Assembly (NCBI RefSeq): GCF_008638345.1
Contig: NZ_VTVA01000007.1
Coordinates: 1 to 64,000, forward strand
DNA length: 64,000 bases
Source of the DNA: Pseudomonas saliphila
GTDB lineage: Bacteria > Pseudomonadota > Gammaproteobacteria > Pseudomonadales > Pseudomonadaceae
Reading direction: 5' to 3'
Part shown: piece after piece, positions 25,951 through 35,285 of the stretch
Layout: the number at the start of each line of letters is the position of its first letter
How positions within the stretch are numbered: the stretch's first letter is position 1
The notes under the pieces: model-generated
The model's input: only the letters and a program-made list of their open reading frames with translations
What the model was told of the DNA's origin: nothing
The model's database searches: none
Position numbers and translations under genes: made by a program

Positions 25951-26859
25951 ATGGCAAGCCATGACGTTTCGATGCGCCAGTTGCGCTATTTCGTTGCCGC
26001 TGCGGAGACCGGCCAGTTTTCCCAGGCGGCTAGCAAGGTGCATGTATCGCAGTCGGCAATCACCACTGCGGTCATGCAGCTGGAGGAGCGCCTGGGCGTA
26101 AAGCTGTTCGAGCGGATGCCCTACGGCGTCAGCCTCACCGCGGAGGGCAACAAGTTCTTCCAGCATGCAAGCCACATTCTCGATACGCTGCAGGATGCGC
26201 TCAGCGAGCCGTTTTTTCTTAGCCATGCGATTAACGGGGTGGTCAGGGTAGGGGCGTCCTATACGGTGCTGGGCTACTTTTTGCCCAATTTGCTGGCGCG
26301 GTTCAAACGCAGTTACCCCGATGTCGAAATCGACCTGATCGATATGGATCGGGGCAGTATCGAGGCGGCAGTCAGCTCGGGTGAACTCGACGTGGGGTTG
26401 ACCGTGATATCCAATGCCAGCGATCTCGGTGGCCTGGAGCACAGCGTGCTGATCAGGTCTCGTCGGCAACTGTGGCTGCCTTCTACCCATCCTCTGATGC
26501 AGTCGGCGTCCATCACCTTGAAGGATGTCGCCGGACACGCCTATATCATGCCCACGGTGGATGAAGGCGAGACATCGGCGCTGCGCTACTGGCATAGCCA
26601 AAACCTTGAGCCGCAGGTGGCGTTTCGTACCTCTTCAATGGAATCGTTGCGCGGGCTGGTGGCCCATGGTTTCGGGGTGACCATTCTGTCGGATATGCTT
26701 TATCGCGCCTGGTCACTGGAAGGCAAGAAGATCGAAATCCGCCCGCTTACCGACGCCGTGCCGCCGATGGAGCTGGGCCTGTTGTGGCGTGAAGGCGCAA
26801 GCCTGAACGAGGCTGCCAGCGCCTTCCAGCAATTCCTCATTCATGCTTGCGGGTCCTGA
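25951..26859 (+). CDS. LysR-family transcriptional regulator
   Basis: 302 residues. The N-terminal winged HTH is clear: MRQLRYFVAAAETGQFSQAA, VHVSQSAITTAVMQLEERLG and LFERMPYGVSLTAEG (about 7-70). The rest is a periplasmic-binding-like effector domain (VRVGASYTVLGYFLP onward). It is divergent from the 2-oxoacid oxidoreductase that heads the leucine operon and likely controls it. This is unusual because the Pseudomonas liu operon is classically controlled by the MerR-type LiuR. Confidence 0.9.
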   Translation: MASHDVSMRQLRYFVAAAETGQFSQAASKVHVSQSAITTAVMQLEERLGVKLFERMPYGVSLTAEGNKFFQHASHILDTLQDALSEPFFLSHAINGVVRVGASYTVLGYFLPNLLARFKRSYPDVEIDLIDMDRGSIEAAVSSGELDVGLTVISNASDLGGLEHSVLIRSRRQLWLPSTHPLMQSASITLKDVAGHAYIMPTVDEGETSALRYWHSQNLEPQVAFRTSSMESLRGLVAHGFGVTILSDMLYRAWSLEGKKIEIRPLTDAVPPMELGLLWREGASLNEAASAFQQFLIHACGS

Positions 26860-26909
26860 GTCGGCAATGCTGTCCAGCCAGGCGACGCATTGTTCAATCA
26901 GGAAATCGT

Positions 26910-27761
26910 TCAATCCTGCGCGGTGTTTTCCCTGCGCTGCCTGATCGACTCGGCGAAGTCGCGCTTTAACGTAGGGAAATAGGCAATCTGCCCGCCCATG
27001 CCGCCAGCAATATCGATAGAGGCACCGCTGATGAAGCTCGCGTAGTCACTCGCAAGGAACAGCGCCATGCCGGCCACGTCCTCTGGGCGGCCATAACGCC
27101 CGAGGGGTACTACCTTCATGACCATTTCATCGAACTCTTCCCGGGTTACGCCTGGCCCCATTTCCTTAAAGTGTCGATCCCACTGGCCGGTGTCGATCCA
27201 GCCCATGTTCAGCGAGTTGACCAGAATATTGTCCGTGGGCAGCGACATGCCAAGCGATTTTGATAGTGCTACGCAGGAGGCGCGGTTGATCACCGACGGA
27301 ATCCCCTCGGGGGTGGGCACTACGCCTGCCAGTGCATTGATTTCGATGATTCTGCCCCAGCGCTGCTTGCGCATGAAAGGTACAACGGCCTGAACAAAGC
27401 GAAAGTGACCCATCTGCAACACGTTGGCATGGGCAAGAATATCTTCGGGCGTGAGGGTGTCCAGATTACCGCCTTTACCTTGGCCGGCATTATTGACCAG
27501 CACATCCACACCGCCCCAGGCCTCAACGATCTCTGCGACGAATGTCTGGACCGCGGCGGTGTCCGTGACATCGACAGAGCGTGCTATCACCGCAGCTGCA
27601 CTGTTCGCCAAGTCTTTACCGGTTTCTGCTACAGCCTGCGCATCGCGAGCGCAAATGGCGACCTTGGCACCATCCGCCGCAAACGCTCTGGCAATCGCTC
27701 GGCCAATACCTCGGGAGGCGCCTGTAATGATCACTCGCTTACCACTTAAATCAATATTCAT
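26910..27761 (-). CDS. SDR-family protein with altered catalytic residues
   Basis: 283 residues. The Rossmann motif TGASRGIGRAIA (about 13-24) and NNAGQGKGG are normal. The catalytic Tyr-x3-Lys is not: the expected site reads IPSVINRASCVALSKSL, giving Ser and Arg in place of Tyr and Lys. The C-terminal end (FISGASIDIAGGMGG) is typical of classical SDRs. GGAG lies before the ATG. It is convergent with the LysR gene and divergent from the DUF1302 operon. It may still bind NAD(P) but use another mechanism or have a non-catalytic role. Confidence 0.8.
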   Translation of the reverse strand: MNIDLSGKRVIITGASRGIGRAIARAFAADGAKVAICARDAQAVAETGKDLANSAAAVIARSVDVTDTAAVQTFVAEIVEAWGGVDVLVNNAGQGKGGNLDTLTPEDILAHANVLQMGHFRFVQAVVPFMRKQRWGRIIEINALAGVVPTPEGIPSVINRASCVALSKSLGMSLPTDNILVNSLNMGWIDTGQWDRHFKEMGPGVTREEFDEMVMKVVPLGRYGRPEDVAGMALFLASDYASFISGASIDIAGGMGGQIAYFPTLKRDFAESIRQRRENTAQD

Positions 27762-28204
27762 ACATTCTCCGTAGTGATGGAAGTCGGGGTATACCCACTC
27801 TACCCTCGGCTGGGAGCGCCATTCAGGGCGTTTCAGACGAGACCCTGCTTTCTATTAAAACGACAACCGCCGAAAAAATTAAACACAAATGGAACAAAAA
27901 ATAAATTTATGTTTAATTTAGGCTATTGATTACAAGCAAAAAACGGCGAATGCGCGGTTTTGATGGCTCTACCGCAGATTTGATGGCTGTTGCATCTGCT
28001 CCAATTTCGCTGTTATCTTCAAATCTGAATGCAGAATCAAAATCTTGATATGGAATTGTGAATTGTCTTCCGCTAGGATGGCTAGACGCTGAACGGAGCG
28101 CGGCAGGCTAAGCCAACTGATGTTGCGGTTGAGCAGGCTTGTGGTCTTGCAGCGATACGCGAAAAATTTTCATTAGCCACTGAAAATAAAAACAAGGAAT
28201 ACAG
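27762..28204. promoter_or_regulatory. Regulatory region upstream of the DUF1302 operon
   Basis: This 443-bp spacer has no gene. It contains an inverted repeat TTAAACA (27879-27885)/TGTTTAA (27910-27916) in an AT-rich block. Two copies of TTTGATGGCT lie at 27959-27968 and 27979-27988, 20 bp apart, about two helical turns, as expected for a dimeric activator. An AraC and a TetR gene downstream are candidate regulators. AAGGA precedes the DUF1302 ATG. Confidence 0.45.
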
Positions 28205-29863
28205 ATGAACACTAAAATCAAATTTGGTCACATCGGTTTGGCTCGCAGTGCGCTGGCTCTTGCGGTTCTAGCGGCTACAGGCAGCGCTTCAGCCATGCAA
28301 ATCGATGTCGGAAATCCTGATATTCGGCTGCGCTGGGACAATACCGTTCGCTATAACCTGGGTATCCGTGCGGAGGACCAGGATAGCGCGATCATGAACA
28401 ACCCGAACTTCGACGAGTCAGACGGGAAGTTTGACAAGGGCGACATCGTTACCAACCGTCTCGATCTGTTGACGGAAATCGACCTTGCCTACAAATGGCA
28501 TTTCGGTGCCCGGGTCAGCGCGGCTGCCTGGTACGACGACGCCTACAGTGATCGCACCGTTGAAAGCAACGTGCCGGGTTATGACACCAGTTATGACAAC
28601 GATACCTACAGCTCCGAAGTGGAGCGTTATGTTTATGGTCCTTCCGGAGAGATTTTGGATGCATTTGTCTGGGCTAACTTCGATCTGGGCAATACTCCGG
28701 TCAACGTAAAAGTCGGGCAGCACACGCAATACTGGGGTGAAGGTCTGCTGTTTGGCGCCCATGCCATTTCCTATTCCCAGGCACCTTTGGACGCGGTGAA
28801 AGCAGTCACCAGCCCGGGTATCGAAACCAAAGAAGTATTTCTGCCGATCGGGCAAATATCCGCCAAAGCACAGGTGACCAACAACCTGTCCATTTCAGGG
28901 CAATATTTTTACGAATGGGATCACACGCGCTTTCCGTATGGTGGCACCTACTTTGGCGCGGCTGATCCTTTCTTTGAAGGGCCTGACCGTTTGCCAGCGG
29001 CCCCCGGCTTCAATCTTCGTCATGCCAACTCCAAGTTCGGGCGAGATGACGCCAACTGGGGTCTCATGGCGCGCTATGACCTTCAGAATCTAGGCGCAAC
29101 GGTTGGCGCTTATTACCGTCAATTCGACGACTACCAGGCATGGCTAGCTCCTCAGATTGATCTGGCTGCTGGTGAGTACCGCCTGGTTTATCCACGAAAC
29201 GTGAAGCTGATGGGTATCAGCTATGCAGGCAACATAGGCTCGGCTTCCATTGGCGCTGAACTGTCGTACCGCCAGGATGGCGCACTGAACGCCACCGGAA
29301 TCAGCGCTGTGAATAACGAAGGTCCTCGCGGTGATACCTACCATGCTGTGCTGAACGCGGTGTATGGTGTGCCGCGCAACTGGCTCGCCAATAACTCGGT
29401 ACTGGTAGCTGAACTCGCATTCAGCCATCTGGACAAGGTCACAGAGAACGAAGAGCTCTACAAGGGCGAAGGCTTCAACTGCGTAGATCTTCGAGGCGCT
29501 GGAGAAGGCAGCAAGGAAGACGGTTGCTCGACCCGGAACTACGCGGCCGTAGCGGTAAACTATACACCGCAATACCTTGCCATCCTGCCGTCTTGGGATT
29601 TGTCCGTTCCGTTGACCCTCAACTACGGATTGCATGGCAACGCTGCCACCGCCGGTGGCGGATCTGAAGGCGCGTTGGCCTGGTCTGTTGGTGCGCAAAT
29701 GACATATCGTCAGCGCCACGATTTTACCTTGCGCTATGCGGATACTTCAGCTCAGGAGAAGAACACACTGAATGCCAACGGCGCAGAAATGGTCAATGGC
29801 AACGGGGCAGTAGGTGGTACTGACCGCGGTTGGGTATCGCTGACCTACAAGACCTCCTTTTAA
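28205..29863 (+). CDS. DUF1302-family outer-membrane protein
   Basis: 552 residues. A signal peptide is visible (RSALALAVLAATGSASA, cleavage near 31). The mature start QIDVGNPDIRLRWDNTVRYN is the DUF1302 hallmark, and the chain ends in Phe (SLTYKTSF), as in beta-barrel outer-membrane proteins. Alternating polar/aromatic strands run through the sequence. DUF1302 proteins occur with DUF1329 partners in clusters for hydrophobic substrates and are thought to form an uptake channel. It is the first gene of a plus-strand operon with DUF1329, a beta-propeller and an MMPL permease. Confidence 0.85.
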   Translation: MNTKIKFGHIGLARSALALAVLAATGSASAMQIDVGNPDIRLRWDNTVRYNLGIRAEDQDSAIMNNPNFDESDGKFDKGDIVTNRLDLLTEIDLAYKWHFGARVSAAAWYDDAYSDRTVESNVPGYDTSYDNDTYSSEVERYVYGPSGEILDAFVWANFDLGNTPVNVKVGQHTQYWGEGLLFGAHAISYSQAPLDAVKAVTSPGIETKEVFLPIGQISAKAQVTNNLSISGQYFYEWDHTRFPYGGTYFGAADPFFEGPDRLPAAPGFNLRHANSKFGRDDANWGLMARYDLQNLGATVGAYYRQFDDYQAWLAPQIDLAAGEYRLVYPRNVKLMGISYAGNIGSASIGAELSYRQDGALNATGISAVNNEGPRGDTYHAVLNAVYGVPRNWLANNSVLVAELAFSHLDKVTENEELYKGEGFNCVDLRGAGEGSKEDGCSTRNYAAVAVNYTPQYLAILPSWDLSVPLTLNYGLHGNAATAGGGSEGALAWSVGAQMTYRQRHDFTLRYADTSAQEKNTLNANGAEMVNGNGAVGGTDRGWVSLTYKTSF

Positions 29864-29886
29864 TAAACACAATATCGGAGCACGTT

Positions 29887-31254
29887 ATGAAACTTCATTT
29901 TGCCTTAAGCATCGCCTTGACAGGGGTTTCGGCATATTCATTGGCCGCGGTGCCTGAGCAGGAGGCTGCCAAGCTTGGCGAGTCTCTTACGCTGGTCGGG
30001 GCGATTCAAGCGGGCAATGAAGCTGGCACTATCCCCTCTTTTGAAGGGGGGCTTCGTGACGCTCCTGCTGATTTTGAACCGGGTAGCGGTTATTGGGCGG
30101 ATCCCTTCAAGGATGAAGAGCCGCTGTTCCGCATTGACGCCAGCAACTATGAGCAATATGCGGATCAATTGAGTGCAGGCCAGGTTGAGTTGCTCAAACG
30201 CAATCCTGACACCTATTACATGGATATCTACCCCAGCCACCGTACCGCGGCGCATCCTCAGGATGTTCTCGACGCCAGCGTGCGCAATGCCACGACCTGT
30301 GAAACCGTGAAAGACGGTCTTGCTCTGGATCCGGAATGCCGGGGCGGTGTACCGTTCCCGATTCCACAGACCGGGCATGAGGTGATGTGGAACCAGCAAA
30401 CACGTTACAACGATGGCAAATACGGTACCACTACGACCTCCTCCAATAGTTGGATCGTAGCCTCAAATGGCACCGTAACCAAGGCTTCCGAGCAGTCGAC
30501 CTTTGTCGAGCGGCCTTATTATCAGACCGATGTGGACGGCCGTGATCCGCAGATGTACTCCCGGGTTTATTCGGTCACCAAAGCTCCTGCCCGCCGGGCC
30601 GGTGAGATGACTGGTTATATGGATTTTCTCGATCCGACGCAGCAACCGCGTCGAGCCTGGAGTTACACGCCAGGCCAGCGTCGGGTCAAGCTGGCTCCAG
30701 AGTTTGCCTACGATACCCCCGTAGCCAGTATGGGCGGGCTGGAATTGTTCGATGAACTCTTCATGTTCTCGGGTATGCAGGATCGTTTTGATTTCAATCT
30801 GGTTGGTAGAAAGGAGATGTACATTCCTTACAACAACTACGAGCTGTATTTTGACTGCAATGCTGACACCCAGCTGATGGATTCCCACGTTAACCCCGAA
30901 TGCGAACGCTGGGAGCTGCACCGTGTATGGGAAGTGGAAGCGACGCTCAAGGAAGGTAACCGTCACGTCTACAGCAAGCGGACTTACTACCTAGACGAAG
31001 ACACCTATGGTGCCGGCCTGTATGACGCCTGGGACCAGAGTGGCCAGCTTTATCGTTCAATGATGCTGGGTGGCGTACAGCTGTATGACCACGACATCCC
31101 TTACATCGTCAAACACTCGATTTATGACTTCAACAAGGGCATGTACGGTTTGATCAATGACGCGCTCAATGGTGGCTATCAGGTCCTTGAAGAGCCTCGT
31201 TCTGATCGCGAACTCAATCCTGAAGCGATCGTGGGCCGAGAAAGCGTTCGCTAA
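29887..31254 (+). CDS. DUF1329-family periplasmic protein
   Basis: 455 residues from the ATG at 29887. The signal peptide is MKLHFALSIALTGVSAYSLA, cut near 20-22. Family features include PSFEGGLRDAPADF, YMDIYPSHRTAAHP, GGVPFPIPQTGHEVMW, RRAWSYTPGQRRVKLAPEFA and a late KRTYYLDEDTYGAGLYDAWD. DUF1329 has a LolB/LolA-like fold in known relatives, suggesting carriage of lipid-like ligands across the periplasm. It directly follows DUF1302 (23 bp). Three paralogues lie at 46401, 50635 and 60095. Confidence 0.87.
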   Translation: MKLHFALSIALTGVSAYSLAAVPEQEAAKLGESLTLVGAIQAGNEAGTIPSFEGGLRDAPADFEPGSGYWADPFKDEEPLFRIDASNYEQYADQLSAGQVELLKRNPDTYYMDIYPSHRTAAHPQDVLDASVRNATTCETVKDGLALDPECRGGVPFPIPQTGHEVMWNQQTRYNDGKYGTTTTSSNSWIVASNGTVTKASEQSTFVERPYYQTDVDGRDPQMYSRVYSVTKAPARRAGEMTGYMDFLDPTQQPRRAWSYTPGQRRVKLAPEFAYDTPVASMGGLELFDELFMFSGMQDRFDFNLVGRKEMYIPYNNYELYFDCNADTQLMDSHVNPECERWELHRVWEVEATLKEGNRHVYSKRTYYLDEDTYGAGLYDAWDQSGQLYRSMMLGGVQLYDHDIPYIVKHSIYDFNKGMYGLINDALNGGYQVLEEPRSDRELNPEAIVGRESVR

Positions 31255-31372
31255 CCAGAACCAGACCAGGGCAGCGCTGTTTCTCCAGAACGGATAAAGC
31301 GCCGCCAATCATACCGGTTGACCCAGGGCATCCCGCATGAGGGTGCTCCTGGGATCACTGAGGATAAAAACA

Positions 31373-32536
31373 ATGAATGTATCCCGCCTGTTCAGTTGGT
31401 CTGCTGGTAAACGTCGCCCACGGTCCTTGCTCGTTATGGCCGGGGCTTGCTGTATCGGTTTAACGGGTCAGGTGCTGCCGGTATCGGCTTCGGAGCAAGC
31501 TTCGGAATCGCCAACCGGTTTCCATGACCCGTTGCAGCAATCCGCTTTGGTTCAGGCCGCCGCGTACGCGCAACCTGCTCTGGCTGTTACCCGTGCTGGT
31601 GAGAACCTCGTAAGTGTCGGCTTGCGCGGTTTGATCATGATATCTAACGATGATGGTGAAACCTGGACCCAGTCCCCGAGTCCGGTGGCTGTCGATCTGG
31701 TTCAAGTGTATTTCCAGAATGAACTCAACGGCTGGGCCGTCGGGCATGACTCCGTTTTGCTGGCTACTATCGATGGTGGGCTTTCATGGGAAGCGCAGCT
31801 GGACGGTCGGAGTCTGGTCACTCTTCTCAAGGAGCATTACGCCAACGCCTCGGATCTTGATGAGTTCGAAGCGGAAAGCATGCTCCGGGAAGTCGATCTT
31901 GGAACCAGCACTTCTGCCGATCCCGACATCATGGCCACACCTTTTCTCGACGTATTCGTGAGGGAGAATGGCGAAGGATTCGTGCTGGGTGCGTTTGGTA
32001 TGCTGCTGCGCACTACCGACAACGGTGCTACCTGGGAACCCTGGACCGAACATACCGAGAACGACCGTCGGATGCATCTGTACAGCATCGACATGCAGGG
32101 CGATCAGGTCTACATCAGCGGAGAGCAGGGCTTGCTGATGCGGCTGGACCGTGAAGCGCAGCGTTTCGTGCAGGTGGATACCCCCTATACCGGCACCTTC
32201 TTCGGGGTGCATATCAGTGACGGTGCGTTGATGGCCTACGGCCTGAGGGGCAATCTCTACGTCAGCCGTGACGGGGGAGAGAACTGGCAGCATGTGGACA
32301 CTCAGCAAAACGCGACGCTGATCGACGCCGTGGATGGCGCCGCCGCCGGACAGGTGTTGTTGGTGAGCGAGCGAGGTGAACTGGTTCGCCTGGATACCAC
32401 GACGCTGGAGACCGATCTCCTGTCGGTTCCCTATGCCGGCCAGGTGTATTCCTCGGCCAGGCCAGACGCGCCCGGCACGCTCATCGTTGCGCAAGTTTCC
32501 GGGCTTCGAAAGATAGATATCAGTCAGTTTCAATAA
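31373..32536 (+). CDS. YCF48/BNR-type beta-propeller, exported
   Basis: 387 residues from the ATG at 31373. A hydrophobic signal segment (LLVMAGACCIGLTGQVLPVSA) is followed by repeats of the form ISNDDGETW, ATIDGGLSWEAQ, RTTDNGATWEPW and VSRDGGENWQHV, the Asp-box repeats of BNR/YCF48-like propellers. It is placed between DUF1329 and the MMPL permease. Related propellers accompany RND-type permeases in other bacteria; a role as periplasmic assembly factor or ligand adaptor is inferred. Confidence 0.82.
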   Translation: MNVSRLFSWSAGKRRPRSLLVMAGACCIGLTGQVLPVSASEQASESPTGFHDPLQQSALVQAAAYAQPALAVTRAGENLVSVGLRGLIMISNDDGETWTQSPSPVAVDLVQVYFQNELNGWAVGHDSVLLATIDGGLSWEAQLDGRSLVTLLKEHYANASDLDEFEAESMLREVDLGTSTSADPDIMATPFLDVFVRENGEGFVLGAFGMLLRTTDNGATWEPWTEHTENDRRMHLYSIDMQGDQVYISGEQGLLMRLDREAQRFVQVDTPYTGTFFGVHISDGALMAYGLRGNLYVSRDGGENWQHVDTQQNATLIDAVDGAAAGQVLLVSERGELVRLDTTTLETDLLSVPYAGQVYSSARPDAPGTLIVAQVSGLRKIDISQFQ

Positions 32537-32701
32537 CAGCTATATCGCACTTTTATTCGCCTCGCTGAAAGTTTGAGTAAGAACAGTTCCATGCTGCTGG
32601 AAGCCAGCAACAGCGGAAAGTCCATTGGTCTAAATGATGTTATGTCCGGGATGCACTGGCATTGGTCGAACCGCCATGCAACTTGATATGTGGAGAGAAT
32701 G

Positions 32702-35215
32702 ATGGTCGATCTTAAAAGCAATACTGGAATGCCAGTCGTGCGTGACGTCAAGGACTTTGACAAAAACTCTGGCGGCCTGTTTGAGCGGATTATTTTCAGC
32801 CATCGGACCTTGGTTCTTATAACGTGTCTTTTGGTCACTATCGTACTCGGGTTCTTCGCCACCAAACTGGACGTCAACGCCAGTTTCGAACGAATGATTC
32901 CAGTCAATAATCCTTATATTCAGAACTATCTTGATAACCAAAGCGAGTTACCCGGGCTCGGCAATAACATCAGAGTCGTGGTCGCCAACAAACAGGGCAG
33001 TATTTACGACCCGGAGTATCTGCAGGCTCTGCAGGAAGTCAATGACACGCTCTATCTTATCCCCGGCATAGACAGATCCTGGATGCGCTCGTTGTGGATG
33101 CCGATCGTTCGCTGGCGCGAAGTCACCGAAGCCGGAATCAGCGGTGGGGCGGTAATGCCGTCCGATTATGACGGCAGCGACGCCAGCATCACCGCGCTGC
33201 GTCGTAACGTCACCCGCGCGGGTCTGACCGGCAGCCTGGTGGCCAACGACAGCGCATCAAGCATGATTGTTGCGCCGCTACTGGAGACACATCCGCAAAC
33301 GGGTGAGCCGCTGGATTACAGCGAATTTTCCGATCAGCTCGAGGAACAAATCAGATCGTTGGAAAGCGATCAGATCGGTATCCATATTGTCGGTTTCAGC
33401 AAGCTGGTCGGTGATCTGATCGATGGCTTGCAGGTCGTGATGTTGTTCTTCGCGATTTCCGTGGCGATTGCTGCGCTGTTTGTCTATCTCTACACGCATT
33501 GCGTACGCAGCACACTACTGCTGGTGGGTATCGCGATTACCGGCGTGGTCTGGCTGTTGGGGCTGATGCAGCTTCTGGGCTATGACCTCGATCCCTATTC
33601 AATCCTGGTGCCGTTTCTGATCTTCGCCATTGGTCTGTCGCATGGCACCCAGAAGATGAACGGTATCCTTCAGGACATCGGACGTGGCACCCATAAATAT
33701 GTTGCGGCACGGTATACCTTCAGACGGCTGTTCCTGACCGGTTTGACCGCGCTGCTGACCAATGTGGTCGGGTTCGCGGTGCTGGCGATCATCGATATTC
33801 CGGTCATTCGGGACTTGGCGCTGACCACCAGTATCGGTGTCACCGTGCTGATTTTCACCAAGCTGATTCTGATTCCCGTCGCGCTGTCTTATATCGGGGT
33901 GAGCAAAAAAGCTGCCAGATTGGCCATCGAGAAAGATGCAGCCGAGCAGCAAAACAAAAGTTGGCAAGGCAAGATCTGGCAGGGTCTGGATCTGTTTACC
34001 CAGCGCAAGTGGGCCACCGTGGCTGTCGTGGTCTCGGTCCTGATCACTGGCGTCAGTGCGGTCGTCATGATGGACCTCAAGATCGGCGATCTGGATCCCG
34101 GTGCGCCAGAGTTGCGGGCCGATTCCCGATATAACCGGGACAACGCGTTCATATCAGCCAATTATGGTCTGTCCAGTGACCAGTTTGCGGTCATCATGAA
34201 AACCGATGTAGACGGTTGCCGCTTCTATGGGCCGTTGCAGACTATGGACAAGCTCGCATGGCAGCTACGCCAGACCGAAGGCGTACAGACCACCAACTCC
34301 CTGGCCGACTCAGTGCGGTTCATGACCTCGGGAATGGCTGAGGGCAGCGGCAAGTGGCTGACCATCAGCCGGGATCAGGCCATTACCAATGCGTCGGTCG
34401 ACGCAGCGATGATCTCGTCGCCTGGTATCACCAACCAGAACTGCTCGGTTACCCCATTGATCGCCTACCTTACCGACCACAAAGCAGAGACCCTCACCCG
34501 TGTGTTGAACGTGGTGGAAGATTTCAACGCGGAGCACGGAACCGGACCCGACGGTGAGCAGCCTGTCCAGTTCTTGCTGGCTGCCGGCAACGCGGGCATC
34601 GAAGCGGCAACCAATATCGAGGTACAGAAAGGCATCATCATCATGTACTTCGCGGTTTACGGCGCTACGGCACTGTTGTGTCTGATAACCTTCCGCAGTA
34701 TTCGCGCCACCCTGGTTGCGCTGATCCCGCTGATCATGACCACCATCATTGCCAAGGCGCTGATGGTCGGGTTGGGGATTGGCCTGAAGGTAGCCACCTT
34801 GCCGGTCATGGCTGTGGGTGTCGGAGTCGGGGTTGATTACGCGCTCTATCTTCTGAGTGTCCAGCTTGCCGTGCAGGCCCGCGGGGAATCGCTGGCAGTG
34901 GCCTACCGCCGTTCGCTTGATTTTACCGGCCGGGTAGTTGCGCTGATCGGTCTGACGATGGCAGCAGGCGTTATCACCTGGGCCTGGTCACCGATCAAGT
35001 TCCAGGCCGATATGGGCATCCTGCTGACCTTCATGTTCCTCTGGAACATGCTGGGAGCGCTGATTCTGATTCCGGCACTGTCCCACTTTCTGCTCAGAGA
35101 TTTTGGTACCGGGAAGAAAGGCAGCGGAGGATTTTCTTCCCCCGCCGAGGCTCCGGTGCCTATTGCCTCACAGCCTAGCCAGGCTAAAAAGCACGCGGCG
35201 GTCGATACCCACTGA
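32702..35215 (+). CDS. MMPL/RND-superfamily permease
   Basis: 837 residues. One membrane helix near 40-60 (LITCLLVTIVLGFFATKLD) precedes a large periplasmic domain. Five or six helices around 240-400 form the first sterol-sensing/MMPL bundle, a second periplasmic domain covers about 430-630, and another helix bundle fills 640-810. GGAG is 6 nt before the ATG at 32702; another ATG lies one codon upstream. No periplasmic adaptor gene is present, which fits hopanoid/sterol-type MMPL carriers. It would move a hydrophobic compound with the DUF1302/DUF1329 proteins. Confidence 0.88.
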   Translation: MVDLKSNTGMPVVRDVKDFDKNSGGLFERIIFSHRTLVLITCLLVTIVLGFFATKLDVNASFERMIPVNNPYIQNYLDNQSELPGLGNNIRVVVANKQGSIYDPEYLQALQEVNDTLYLIPGIDRSWMRSLWMPIVRWREVTEAGISGGAVMPSDYDGSDASITALRRNVTRAGLTGSLVANDSASSMIVAPLLETHPQTGEPLDYSEFSDQLEEQIRSLESDQIGIHIVGFSKLVGDLIDGLQVVMLFFAISVAIAALFVYLYTHCVRSTLLLVGIAITGVVWLLGLMQLLGYDLDPYSILVPFLIFAIGLSHGTQKMNGILQDIGRGTHKYVAARYTFRRLFLTGLTALLTNVVGFAVLAIIDIPVIRDLALTTSIGVTVLIFTKLILIPVALSYIGVSKKAARLAIEKDAAEQQNKSWQGKIWQGLDLFTQRKWATVAVVVSVLITGVSAVVMMDLKIGDLDPGAPELRADSRYNRDNAFISANYGLSSDQFAVIMKTDVDGCRFYGPLQTMDKLAWQLRQTEGVQTTNSLADSVRFMTSGMAEGSGKWLTISRDQAITNASVDAAMISSPGITNQNCSVTPLIAYLTDHKAETLTRVLNVVEDFNAEHGTGPDGEQPVQFLLAAGNAGIEAATNIEVQKGIIIMYFAVYGATALLCLITFRSIRATLVALIPLIMTTIIAKALMVGLGIGLKVATLPVMAVGVGVGVDYALYLLSVQLAVQARGESLAVAYRRSLDFTGRVVALIGLTMAAGVITWAWSPIKFQADMGILLTFMFLWNMLGALILIPALSHFLLRDFGTGKKGSGGFSSPAEAPVPIASQPSQAKKHAAVDTH

Positions 35216-35285
35216 AGCGCTACTTGAGGTAGCGCCTGCCAAACAACAAGATTTTTTCGCTCCCCTGTAAGAAATGGAGATAAAG

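Noticed and set aside
25777-26601. 274-codon minus-strand frame
   Set aside because: Antisense to the LysR gene, which has a complete HTH and effector domain.
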